Part shown: positions 48,301 to 55,394 of the stretch, one piece after another
How positions within the stretch are numbered: position 1 is the stretch's first letter
Layout: each line of letters begins with the position of its first letter
From: Pedobacter terrae
GTDB lineage: Bacteria > Bacteroidota > Bacteroidia > Sphingobacteriales > Sphingobacteriaceae
Reading direction: 5' to 3'
Length of the DNA: 64,000 nt
Assembly (NCBI RefSeq): GCF_900100705.1
Contig: NZ_FNCH01000004.1
Span: forward strand, 248,001-312,000
Program-made: the position numbers and the translations under genes
The notes under the pieces: model-generated
The model's database searches: none
Seen by the model: the letters and a program-made list of their open reading frames with translations, nothing else
Told to the model about the DNA's origin: nothing

Positions 48301-51300
48301 GAGTAACTTATAACTGGTACGATGCGGCTGTAGCCGGAAATATGTTGGTAACCAATAACAGTAGCTTTACTACATCTGCATCACTTGCAGCTGGAACATA
48401 TGATTATTATGTGGAAGCCTTAAGTGTAACAGGTTGTTCAAACTCAACGCGTACAAAAGTTTCTATCACTGTTAATCCATCGGCATTACCTACTGATTTA
48501 ACCGTAACCGGAACTGCCTCGCTTTGTGCTTCTGGTACAGCAACGCTTACGGCAACCAGTACAACAGTAACCGGTCCGGTATTTACCTGGTACACCGATG
48601 CAGCTTTAACACAGGTTGCCTATGTTGGGGCAGTATTTAATACGCCAGCCATTACCACAACCACTCAATACTATGTTACTGTTAGCGGAACAAACAAATG
48701 CGCAAATAATGCAGGTAATGCAAAAGAGGTTACCATAACGGTAAATCCTACGGCTACCCAAGCTGACATTAACCTGGCTGGAACAAGTACCGTTTGCGGT
48801 GGTGCTTCAGTTACTTTAAATGCAACAAGCACAACGGTAATTAATCCTGTATTTGCCTGGTACAGTGATGCTGCTTTAACTATAATGGCATTTACCGGTG
48901 CTAACTTTATTACCCCGGTACTTAGTGCAACCACCACTTATTATGTGACGGTAAAAGGCGATAATAAATGTGAGAATACTACGGCTAATGCAAAATCGAT
49001 CACCATTACCGTTAATCCTGCAGCTACTGATGCAGACATTGCCATCAGCGGAATTACATCCATTTGTAAGGGGGCTGCAGCAGCATTATCTGCATCTACA
49101 ACAACGGTAATTAATCCTGTATTTACCTGGTACAGCAATGCAAACTTAACTACCGTAGCTTATGTAGGTGCGAGCTTTACTACACCGGCACTTAATGCAA
49201 CCACCACTTATTATGTAACTGTAAAAGGGGATAATAAATGTGAGAATTTAGCAGCAGGCGCGGAGGTTGTGACGGTAACCGTTAAAGAGTTTGCTACATC
49301 TGCTGATATTGCAGTAAGCAATGCCCAGATCTGCTCCGGTTCTACTGTAATATTAATGGCTTCGAGTACTACGGTTACTCAACCTGTATTTACATGGTAT
49401 AGTGATGCCTCATTAACAAGTGCAGTATTTACCGGACCAACTTTCACAGTATCTGGTTTAACTGCCACTACCACTTATTATGTAAGCGCTAGGGGTGCCA
49501 ATAAATGTGAGAATAGTGCTGCAGATGCCAAAACGGTAACCGTAACGGTAAATCCATTGGCCACCACTACCGATATTATTCTCAATGGAAGCACAGTTGC
49601 TTGCGCAGGATCATCGGCGGCATTGAGTGCAACATCTCCAACAGTAACTAATCCGGTATTTACCTGGTATAGTGATGCTGCTTTAACCAATGTAAGTTTC
49701 ATTGGTGCAACATTTACTACACCGCCATTAAATGCCACAACTACTTATTATGTAACCGTTAAAGGCGATAATAAATGTGAGAATGCACCTGGTACTGCCA
49801 GGGTAATAACCATTACGGTGAGCCCGGTAGCTACCGCTGCTGATATTACCGCTACTGATGCAACCATATGCTCAGGATCAGGCACTACGCTGGTAGCAGG
49901 TACCACAACCGTAACCAACCCAATCTTTACCTGGTACAACGATGCGGCATTAACTTCTATAGCTTATGTAGGTACATCATTCGTTACCCCGGTATTAACG
50001 GCAACAACTAAATACTATGTAACCGTTAAAGGTGATAATAAATGTGAAAACTCAGGTATTACAGCTAAAGTGGTAACGGTTAATGTGAACCAGGGGGCAA
50101 CAGCTGCAGATGTTACTTTATCAACGCCAACACTGGTATGTGGATCGGGCACTGCGGTAATCAATGCGAGTTCAACAACCGTAACCAATCCGGTATTTAC
50201 CTGGTACAATGATGCTTCATTAACCAGTTTAGCTTTTACCGGACCAATATTTACCACACCGGTATTAAGTACTACCACAACTTATTATGTAACCGTTAAA
50301 GGAACTAATAAATGTGAAAGCACGGCAGCTAATGCGGTAGCAGTAACTGTTACTGTTAATCCTAATGCAATAGCAGCAGATATTACTGTAAATGGCTCAA
50401 CTTCAGTTTGTGCCAATACAGCAGCAACATTAGCCGCAACAAGCACAACAGTAACCAACCCAATATTTACCTGGTACAGTGATGCTACTTTAAATACAGT
50501 AGTATTTACCGGGGCAGTATTTGTTACACCAGTATTAACTGCCAATGCAACGTATTATGTAACGGTTAAAGGCGATAACAAATGTGAAAATACCGCTGCA
50601 ACAGCAAGGTCAGTGGCCATTACTGTAAATGCATCACCTAACAACCCTATAGTATCAGCTCCAAATGGAGGTATATGTGCTGGTGATGGAGCCACGCTAA
50701 CAGTAACCAATGCGCAGGCAGGTGTTACTTACGAGTGGTACAATGCAGCAGTTAATGGTAACTTATTATTCACTGGCACAACATTCAATGTAACAGCCTT
50801 ATCTACAACAACAGACTACTATGTTTTAGCAATTGGAACAGGTGGGTGTAACAACAATGGTGGCCGTGTAAAAGTAACGGTTACAGTTAATACAAAACCA
50901 TCCGTACCAACAGTAGCTGCTGCATCGGTTAGCGTTTGTACAGGAAATTCAGCTATGTTAACGGTTACGAACCCTCAAACAGGTGTAACATACAATTGGT
51001 ATACAGCATCAGCAGGCGGAACGTTAGCCGGAACAGGTATTAACTTTACAACACCTGCGGTTAATGCGAATGTCACTTATTATGTTGAAGGTGCAAACGG
51101 AACTTGTACATCATCATCCAGAACACCTGTAAATGTAATCGCATTACCTGTACCAGTTGCACCTTCATCGGTAACAGCAGCAAACGGAACACTTTGCGCA
51201 GGTAGCTCAGCGCTATTAACGGTAAATAATCCTGTTGCCGGATTAGTATACAGATGGTATGCTGCAAGCTCAGGCGGAACGGTATTGGCAGAAGGTATAA

Positions 51301-51959
51301 CCTTTACCACACCGAACTTAAATGCGACAACAGTCTACTATGTAGAAGCGATTGCAGCAGGCGGTTGCGCAAGTGCAGCAAGAACAGGTGTTACGGTAAC
51401 TGTACTGCCGGTATTAGATAAACCAACGGTAGTTGTACAAGCCACAACAGCAAATAGTGTAACGTTTGCATGGGCTGCGGTTGCAGGTGCTACGGCATAT
51501 GAAGTTTCATTAGACAATGGTTTAACCTGGGTCAACCCAACAAGCGGATCAACCGGAACAACTTACTTAGTAGCAGGACTGAAACCAGATCAAAATGTAA
51601 GCATTCTGGTGAGAGCTAAAGGTCAGACTGCGTGCCAAACCAGCCAAAATGGTTCAGCCAATGGCAAAGCAGCCAATCCTTTTGGAGATCAGGTTTACAT
51701 ACCAAATGCATTTACACCAAATAACGACGGTAAAAATGACATATTCTTAATCTACGGTAATACCCTATCAAGTGCAAAAATGAGCATTTACACACAATGG
51801 GGACAGTTGATATTCCAGTCAGATAATGTTGCAAACGGATGGGATGGAACTTTCAAAGGGGTAAATCAACCGATTGGAGTTTATGTGTACATGGTTGATA
51901 TTACCTTCAGCAATGGAACAACATCGATGAGAAAAGGTACAGTAACGCTGATTAGATAA
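39306..51959 (+). CDS. Giant 4217-residue secreted repeat protein with T9SS type B C-terminal domain
   Basis: Signal peptide to about residue 34 (LLTLFSAKSYAQ). A unique N-terminal region comes first, then two 839-residue super-repeats (about residues 462-1300 and 1301-2139). Each has five He_PIG-type Ig modules (LPPGLTFNPTTREITGTPT style), further Ig-like modules, and a discoidin-like region starting ACNAAN. Two more Ig plus discoidin-like modules follow, then eight tandem Ig-like units of about 90 residues (about 3057-3775), then four Ig-like modules and a fibronectin-like one. The C-terminal sorting domain starts IPNAFTPNNDGKNDIF (about 4129-4217), the gliding-motility-associated type B signal used with SprF. 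It is probably exported by type IX secretion and displayed as an adhesin. PorP/SprF follows after 38 bases. Confidence 0.93.
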   Translation: MMKTYTFSSRIGIIRHVFIAVIILLTLFSAKSYAQTKIFANTVSAQSRVDNASNATLDNNNFATVNSYGGVAVGVGSYSGELELKYPAVVAAGITSYIRIDFDGDVLNSLLGGNLGTLLANVGGTVVLGNHSFQVGARSGASAVPPIGGNSVNGFSSDNLRLVKDANGFFYLAITPTQAYDRVFIKDVTNALLVSVANNTKVYYAFYTSGTDPCAQAFATGFEGTGITLDALQLGSSGVTNSERAIDSDPNNFSQLSLGVLGVGSSISQNFYFATPSNPGDDINLRLSASPALLTAGLLQNISITAYNGGNQVYTGSAASLLNLDLLGLLNSGQPVSIPFSPGANVVYDRVKVTLGSVVALNLTQIINVYGVIRSAGRPTPASTAIAACYNSTVALNATTPNTNELRWYEGVEGGTALQTVAFNGTYTTPALTANKTYYVAARRLGCTAESARIPVVITVNPQIIFNGTALTNATPGFAYSKQLDVATGGTAGYTYALAAESTLPTGLNLSSAGAITGTPTVANTYTFSVVATDAKGCKATATYNLTVTAALVFTPGALPNGLTGTVYPTQTIPAATGGTGLYTYTATGVPPGLTFNPTTREITGTPTQPGTYTIPVTVVDANGNTLISNYTLKITDPLLLTTAILADGTTGTVYTTQIIPSAIGGTTPYTYSATGLPPGLAFNPSTRAITGTPTTIGAYTVAVTVTDADGKTVTTNYTININNPLLLPAATLPDGTEGTVYTMQTLPAATGGVGPYTYVGSNLPAGLSFNPTTREITGTPTQAGNDVISLTVTDSQGKTASNTYPIKINGTLNLPTKTLPNGIVGTSYLPQTLPAVTGGTSPYTYAATNLPPGLSFNPTTREITGTPTQGGTYNVSLTATDANNNKATTTYTITVTVNAPVVASATVCAGSTATLTVSNLQAGVTYNWYASTGSTPLVTGNNGTFVTPVINSATVFYVEAVSGTAISSRTSVTVSVNPPATLATVTTNNQVINSGQTTTLTATADAGNTIAWFDAPSAGTQVGTGTSFTTPALTATKIYYIETTSSNGCKNASRVPVTVTVINGNGATACNAANSQNTGINGICLLCAVNGAGNSTDTDANNFTRISLAVGVTATGYQQLIFPSTGVATDSIRLDLALPTGLTDVGLLNNVTITVLNGTTVVKTVQLNGALLSLQLLSGNRFAATVLAGGAYDRVQISFGALASALTSLDIYGATVVYPNPTFINGAQSICAGSTATLSATANGGTTLAWFDAPTGGNQVGTGANFTTPALTATTTYYVQVSKGTCSNATRVPVVVTVNPAIVFAGVTLTNATIASPYSKQLPVATGGTPGYTYALATGSSLPAGLTLSASGLVSGTPTATGNPTFDVLVTDTKGCNTTATFTLTVTPALALAEGALPNGVTGIAYTTNGIPAVTGGTGPYTYSATGVPPGLTFDPATREITGTPTQIGTFTIPVTVTDANGNTITASYTLKVTDSLVLPAATLANGTTGTVYPTQTIPSATGGSTPYTYAASGLPPGLAFNPATREITGTPTQSGTFTVPVTVTDADGKTATNNYTVVVVDPLLLPAATLPDGTEGTVYATQILPPAIGGVGPYTYIASNLPAGLTFNPTTREVFGTPIQAGNYSIGVTATDGEGRTASNNYSLKVIGVLSLPGATLPNGIVGTPYPTQTLPAVAGGTAPYTYLATNLPPGLSFNTATREITGTPTSGGAFTISLTATDANGNKATTAYSLTVTVDAPVVATATVCAGSSATLSVSNLQAGVIYNWYASTGNTPLVTNNTGVFVTPAVNTPTVFYVEAVSGTAVSSRTAVNVSVNPPATAATVTTNSQVINAGQSTTLLATADAGNTIQWYDAATAGTQVGTGTSFTTPALSATTTYYVETTNAFGCKSASRIPVTVTVLNNGGGTACNAANAQNSGINGICLLCGITGAGNSTDADPTNFTRISLAVGVGGSGYQQLIFPAVGVATDSIRLDLALPTGLADVGLLNNVTVTILNGASVVKTVQLNGGLLSLRLLSGNRFAATVLAGGAYDRVQVSFGALATALTSLDVYGATVIYPNPTITAGAQTVCAGSTATLSATANGGTTLAWYDTATGGTQLATGETFTTPALTATTTYYIQVSKAGCPNATRIPVTVTVTPALPTPVLATIANVCEGSSATLSIANPDAAVTYKWYDAAIGGNLVFTGTVFSTPALTAATTYYVEAAQGNCTSASRAAAAVAVNPRPALPVVTASSSTVNPGQTAILTAGSADPAHTFNWYTSNTSTAPIYVGATYVTPPLLATTTYYVEAVSTNGCASASRVQITITVDGNGSPNPVPCEAATTQVGGVTGVALLSGVFNPTLAIDNDTQTASSLIMPVGALGASVYQRVGFGSLSTVGDTVRVLVSSPGKLLSLSLLGNASITSYVGANSNGDSRLLNDNLLNIQLLSGNTQALITFVPTSVFDGVELRLNSGVLGALTSINLNYAQRILIAPTVASANVTACVGQTAQLEVSNPSAGLTYRWYDATGTYLNGKDGIIFTTPVLTGDTKFYVAAVSATGCVSYKTVVNVTTNPAPVAPDLLSAAVNTCPNTSVTLQVKNPIAGTTYNWYDTATSTTALFTGDNFTTPLITADRSYFVAAINSCGSSSTRTEAKIVLGTIDVPVITPSSITISEGSVAVLKATSSTTGATINWYTTANGVVPVFTGETYVTPQLSATTTYYVEATIPGGCTATSRAIVTVTVISNGNPVTTPCGTATTTVASGVTGVALSAAVFNPAFAVDNDINTGSSLVIPVGLLGASVYQQVGFTGLSSAGDTLRVKITTPGIPLSAGVLSNLTVTTFQGTTSNNDAVSISNPLIILKLLTGGTSAILTFVPASKFDGAELRLSSGLLGALTSVNLDYAQRVITTPTVTAATASACQGSSATLSVQNPQAGVIYKWYLGTTYQVGKDGPTFTTDPALAAGTYTYSVTATADGCETPETNVTVTILTPPVAPIPSTTNPTTICIGSTATLSVQAVTGVTYNWYDAAVAGNMLVTNNSSFTTSASLAAGTYDYYVEALSVTGCSNSTRTKVSITVNPSALPTDLTVTGTASLCASGTATLTATSTTVTGPVFTWYTDAALTQVAYVGAVFNTPAITTTTQYYVTVSGTNKCANNAGNAKEVTITVNPTATQADINLAGTSTVCGGASVTLNATSTTVINPVFAWYSDAALTIMAFTGANFITPVLSATTTYYVTVKGDNKCENTTANAKSITITVNPAATDADIAISGITSICKGAAAALSASTTTVINPVFTWYSNANLTTVAYVGASFTTPALNATTTYYVTVKGDNKCENLAAGAEVVTVTVKEFATSADIAVSNAQICSGSTVILMASSTTVTQPVFTWYSDASLTSAVFTGPTFTVSGLTATTTYYVSARGANKCENSAADAKTVTVTVNPLATTTDIILNGSTVACAGSSAALSATSPTVTNPVFTWYSDAALTNVSFIGATFTTPPLNATTTYYVTVKGDNKCENAPGTARVITITVSPVATAADITATDATICSGSGTTLVAGTTTVTNPIFTWYNDAALTSIAYVGTSFVTPVLTATTKYYVTVKGDNKCENSGITAKVVTVNVNQGATAADVTLSTPTLVCGSGTAVINASSTTVTNPVFTWYNDASLTSLAFTGPIFTTPVLSTTTTYYVTVKGTNKCESTAANAVAVTVTVNPNAIAADITVNGSTSVCANTAATLAATSTTVTNPIFTWYSDATLNTVVFTGAVFVTPVLTANATYYVTVKGDNKCENTAATARSVAITVNASPNNPIVSAPNGGICAGDGATLTVTNAQAGVTYEWYNAAVNGNLLFTGTTFNVTALSTTTDYYVLAIGTGGCNNNGGRVKVTVTVNTKPSVPTVAAASVSVCTGNSAMLTVTNPQTGVTYNWYTASAGGTLAGTGINFTTPAVNANVTYYVEGANGTCTSSSRTPVNVIALPVPVAPSSVTAANGTLCAGSSALLTVNNPVAGLVYRWYAASSGGTVLAEGITFTTPNLNATTVYYVEAIAAGGCASAARTGVTVTVLPVLDKPTVVVQATTANSVTFAWAAVAGATAYEVSLDNGLTWVNPTSGSTGTTYLVAGLKPDQNVSILVRAKGQTACQTSQNGSANGKAANPFGDQVYIPNAFTPNNDGKNDIFLIYGNTLSSAKMSIYTQWGQLIFQSDNVANGWDGTFKGVNQPIGVYVYMVDITFSNGTTSMRKGTVTLIR
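40690..43206. repeat. Super-repeat copy A inside the giant gene
   Basis: 2517 bp (839 codons), ending where copy B begins. Anchor words recur with the same spacing: the ACNAAN cluster starts at 42513 and at 45030, and the first He_PIG module at 40694 and 43211. Both copies keep the frame. Confidence 0.8.
43207..45723. repeat. Super-repeat copy B inside the giant gene
   Basis: Second copy of the 2517-bp unit, directly adjacent to copy A. The protein copies are similar throughout, with many substitutions at DNA level, so the duplication is not recent. The discoidin-like segment is the best conserved part (GNRFAATVLAGGAYDRVQ in both). Confidence 0.8.
48474..50632. repeat. Eight tandem Ig-like units inside the giant gene
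   Basis: Units of about 270 bp share PVFTWYSDAAL, FTTPVLSATTTYYVTVKG and NKCEN, with one Cys early and one late that could pair. Starts fall at roughly each ADI-type motif (NPTATQADI, NPAATDADI and so on). Minus-strand frames of 60-90 codons across this block are mirror artefacts of the repeat. Confidence 0.85.
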
Positions 51960-51997
51960 GAAAGAGGATTAATCATAAACAGATAAAATAAAAGACC

Positions 51998-52999
51998 ATG
52001 AGAATACTATCGGCTTTAAAAATATATGTTGCAGTGCTGGGATCGCTGCTGTTTACAGCTAAATCCTTTGCACAAACTGATCCGCATTTTTCGCAATATT
52101 ATGCAAATCCGTTATACCTTAACCCGGCCTTAACCGGGGTAATAGATGGCGATTACCGCGCAACTGTAAATTTTAAACAACAATGGAGTGCATTAAACAG
52201 TTCTTTTTTAACAGGTGGAGCATCGTTCGATATGGCTCCCAAAAAGAACTTCGCATTTGGTGCAACTATTTTAAACCAAAGAGCAGGGGAGTTGGATTTT
52301 AACTACTTGTCTGCTCTCGTATCAGGCTCGTACCGTTTAAGGTTTGGTGCAGAAGGCCTGCAGATGGTTAGTTTTGGCTTACAGGCTGGTATCATTAACC
52401 GTAGTTTCGATTTTTCTCAGGCCAGGTTTGGTGACCAGTTTAATCCGATTACGGGTTATGATGGCGGGATGACGAGCGGCGAAACACTTTCATCTCAGTC
52501 ATCTTTGGTTCCTGATGTAAATGCAGGTATTATGTTCTTTGATGGCGATCCAGATAAAGGTGTAAACGTATTTTTAGGTGCCAGTGCAGCGCATTTAACA
52601 CGGCCTATGGATCGTTTCTCTGGTACAAATTCACGGATTCCGGTGCGTTTTACTGCACATGGCGGTGCAAGGATCAAGGCTTCAGAGTTATTGGATATTG
52701 TACCCAATGCATTGTTCATGTATCAGGGTAATACAAACGAAGTTTCACTAGGTGCTTATGCGCAACTTAACGTTAATCCATCTGCTAACATTCTATTTGG
52801 TGGTAATTACCGTAATAAAGATGCTGCAATTGCCTTTGTGGGTTTACAGTTGAAGAATATGGTTTTCGGCTTAAGTTATGATGTAAATACCTCTTCGTTC
52901 AATCGTGCCTCAAACAGTAACGGTGGTTTAGAGCTTTCCATATCACTTATCGGCCGTAACGGTATCATTGGTCCAAACTTCTTTTGTCCACGTTTATAA
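51998..52999 (+). CDS. PorP/SprF-family type IX secretion membrane protein
   Basis: 333 residues. Signal peptide (about 1-25, FTAKSFAQ), then the family start TDPHFSQYYANPLYLNPALTG and an outer-membrane barrel, ending LIGRNGIIGPNFFCPRL. SprF-type partners attach type B sorted proteins to the surface and are encoded right after their substrate, as here. It is 38 bases after the giant gene and probably in one operon with the next gene. Confidence 0.95.
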   Translation: MRILSALKIYVAVLGSLLFTAKSFAQTDPHFSQYYANPLYLNPALTGVIDGDYRATVNFKQQWSALNSSFLTGGASFDMAPKKNFAFGATILNQRAGELDFNYLSALVSGSYRLRFGAEGLQMVSFGLQAGIINRSFDFSQARFGDQFNPITGYDGGMTSGETLSSQSSLVPDVNAGIMFFDGDPDKGVNVFLGASAAHLTRPMDRFSGTNSRIPVRFTAHGGARIKASELLDIVPNALFMYQGNTNEVSLGAYAQLNVNPSANILFGGNYRNKDAAIAFVGLQLKNMVFGLSYDVNTSSFNRASNSNGGLELSISLIGRNGIIGPNFFCPRL

Positions 53000-53071
53000 T
53001 TAATCAAATGAAACCGTTATGATTTCCAGATCATGATGGCTTCATCACCATTTGAAAACAAGTTTAAAAAG

Positions 53072-55072
53072 ATGAAAAAAATATTACTCTTTTTGTTAGT
53101 GGCATTTGGCGGTTTTGCAAACGCACAGTATGTGGTGAACTATAAAAAGGTTGCAGATACTTATTTTGAAAATAAGGATTATTACGCAGCATCAACTTTT
53201 TATAAAAAGGCATTAAAAATTACCGGCGACAGTACCCAGGCTATTTTACCATATGGTAAAGAAAGAAAACCAGCAAGTGACGATAAAGTGATAGAAGATT
53301 ATGAAGGATCTATTTATAACCTTGCAGAATCTAGCAGGCTATACCGGGAATTTAACGAGGCTGAAAAATATTATGCCATAGCCATAACCTTTACCAATAC
53401 CCGTTTCAGAAAGGCATTATATTATTACGCTGAAAGCTTAAGGGCAAATAAAAAATTTAACCAGGCTATTGATGCATTTCAGCAGTTCATTCAGAAAAAC
53501 CCAGGCGATGCTTTAGCTAAAGAAGCCCAAAAGGAAATCGGGTCGTGTAAGTTTGCAATTGAAGAAATGCGTTTCCCACGTATGATACAGATTAAAAAAG
53601 TGCCAGCTAATATAAATGCGTTAGGATCTAATTACGCACCTGCTAAAATCAATAACGAGTTGTATTTTACCTCATCCCGTCCGGTTGCTGTGGGGATTAA
53701 AAGGGATATGGTTAAAACGGCTACCGGAGAAGTTCAGGTATCAACTAAAGCCAACCCGTTCATTAATAATATTTATACAGCTAAAAGCGACCTAAACTCA
53801 ACGGATATTACGGTAAAGAAAGTCGATATTAATTTTCCTAAAGATATAGAAATTGCTGCGGCTACTTTTACGCCTGATGGAAATACGATGTACTTTACCG
53901 CCTGGAAGGATAAAGAAAAATATGCTATTTATTCTTCAAAAAAAACTGGCGATAAATGGGCAGATCCTCAACCGGTTGGTTTACAGGTAAACAGTAAGGA
54001 TTTTAATTCTTCACAACCTTTTGTTACCAGCGATGGTAAGTTCCTGCTTTTTTCATCAGATAGAAGCGGCGGTTATGGTAAATTCGATCTTTGGTATTGT
54101 ACCTTGCGTGATGATGGTTCATTAGGTCAGGCAGTAAATTTAGGCCCAACCATTAATACCGGGGATGACGAGCGTGCGCCATACTATAATTCCTTAACCA
54201 AAAAGTTATTGTTTAGTACCGATGGACGTGTGGGTTTGGGTGGCCTTGATTTCTTTGAGTCGGAGGGCGATCTGGTAAATTGGTCTAACCCTAAAAACAT
54301 GGGTTATCCATTCAACTCATCAAAAGATGATCTTTACTTTACCGCAACTGATGATAAAGGAACAAAAGGATATATTAGTTCTGATCGTGAGTCATCTTGC
54401 TGTTTGGAAGTATTTGAAGTGAAAAAGGAATACCTTTCTATAGATGGTCATTTAACCGATTGTAAGACAAAATTACCTTTAGCAGGTGCCAATGTAACTT
54501 TAACCAATGCAGAAGGATCGAAGAAAATAACTACAGGTAACGATGGTACTTACAGGTTTAAAGTAGATTCGAAAAGACCGATTAAATTGCTTTTCGCAAA
54601 AGATGATTATTTCGCAATGACTAAAAACTACCTTTACGAGGAGTTGGCGAAAGCAGATACCTTGATTGATAAAGATTATTGCTTAAGTCCTTTTAAATTA
54701 GGCATACCAATGACATTGGAAAATATTTATTATGAATTTAACAGTGCCGAACTTACCGAGCCTTCTAAAAAAGTATTGGACTTTCTGATTCCGATTATGG
54801 AAGATAATCCTGAGATGGAAATTGAGTTAGGCGCTCATACTGATAATATTGGAACAGATGAATACAATCTGGATCTGTCAAACAAAAGAGCAAAATCTTG
54901 TACCGATTATTTAGAAAGTAAGGGAATCGCCGCGGCCAGAATGACTTCAAAAGGATATGGAGAATCGATGCCGATTGCGCCAAACGAAATTATGGTCAAG
55001 CGTAAGAAAAAAGATAATCCTGAAGGAAGGGCAAAAAACAGAAGAACAGAATTTAAAGTAACCAAAAAATAA
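53072..55072 (+). CDS. PorE-like OmpA-family protein (TPR, PD40 propeller, OmpA)
   Basis: The ATG at 53072 gives 666 residues with a clean signal peptide (LLFLLVAFGGFANAQ); the start at 53033 would precede it by 13 residues. Order: TPR-type repeats (about 30-175), a WD40/PD40-like propeller (about 185-450, with SSDRSGGYGKFDLWY), a carboxypeptidase-regulatory-like domain (about 460-535), and the OmpA peptidoglycan-binding domain (about 550-666; ELGAHTDNIGTDEYNLDLSN, GRAKNRRTEF). This layout is that of PorE, which anchors the type IX system to peptidoglycan, or of a paralogue used with PorP. A terminator follows at 55094. Confidence 0.88.
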   Translation: MKKILLFLLVAFGGFANAQYVVNYKKVADTYFENKDYYAASTFYKKALKITGDSTQAILPYGKERKPASDDKVIEDYEGSIYNLAESSRLYREFNEAEKYYAIAITFTNTRFRKALYYYAESLRANKKFNQAIDAFQQFIQKNPGDALAKEAQKEIGSCKFAIEEMRFPRMIQIKKVPANINALGSNYAPAKINNELYFTSSRPVAVGIKRDMVKTATGEVQVSTKANPFINNIYTAKSDLNSTDITVKKVDINFPKDIEIAAATFTPDGNTMYFTAWKDKEKYAIYSSKKTGDKWADPQPVGLQVNSKDFNSSQPFVTSDGKFLLFSSDRSGGYGKFDLWYCTLRDDGSLGQAVNLGPTINTGDDERAPYYNSLTKKLLFSTDGRVGLGGLDFFESEGDLVNWSNPKNMGYPFNSSKDDLYFTATDDKGTKGYISSDRESSCCLEVFEVKKEYLSIDGHLTDCKTKLPLAGANVTLTNAEGSKKITTGNDGTYRFKVDSKRPIKLLFAKDDYFAMTKNYLYEELAKADTLIDKDYCLSPFKLGIPMTLENIYYEFNSAELTEPSKKVLDFLIPIMEDNPEMEIELGAHTDNIGTDEYNLDLSNKRAKSCTDYLESKGIAAARMTSKGYGESMPIAPNEIMVKRKKKDNPEGRAKNRRTEFKVTKK

Positions 55073-55093
55073 GATATATAATCATCCCCGTTG

Positions 55094-55127
55094 AGCCATC
55101 TTTCTGAAAAGGAGATGGCTTTTTTTG
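55094..55127 (+). terminator. Rho-independent terminator after the PorE-like gene
   Basis: AGCCATCT pairs with AGATGGCT around an AT-rich loop and is followed by a T run. It closes the giant-protein operon. Confidence 0.8.
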
Positions 55128-55249
55128 TTAGTTGGTATGGTAATGCCAAACTTTGTTCTATGATTTTTAACGCACCAGTAAAGAATTATAATTCTTAATT
55201 CAGATGAGATTGCCATTTCCGATTAACCGTTCTTGCCATCATGTCGCCT

Positions 55250-55272
55250 CGGTCTTGTGTCTTCACAGACCG
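55250..55272. repeat. Hairpin repeat GGTCTTGTG / CACAGACC in the gap before lanB
   Basis: The gap 55128-55394 holds this hairpin (GGTCT-GTG paired with CAC-AGACC with a bulged T). A related word, GGTCTGTGTCTTCACA, occurs at 63979-63994, so it is dispersed. A near-consensus promoter, TAATCTTTG (one extra base in TAnnTTTG), lies at 55360-55368 before lanB. Confidence 0.4.
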
Positions 55273-55394
55273 AAAAACTGAACCCATTTATTCCTTCATT
55301 TTTTGTATTTTAAAATTAATCAGGACAGATTGGCTTCAATTTCAAACTAATAATTAAATTAATCTTTGTAATTTTCGGCTTATCTTTTAACGCA

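Noticed and set aside
47405..51535. Repeated minus-strand frames with similar peptides
   Set aside because: They are mirror images of the Ig-like repeats on the coding strand.
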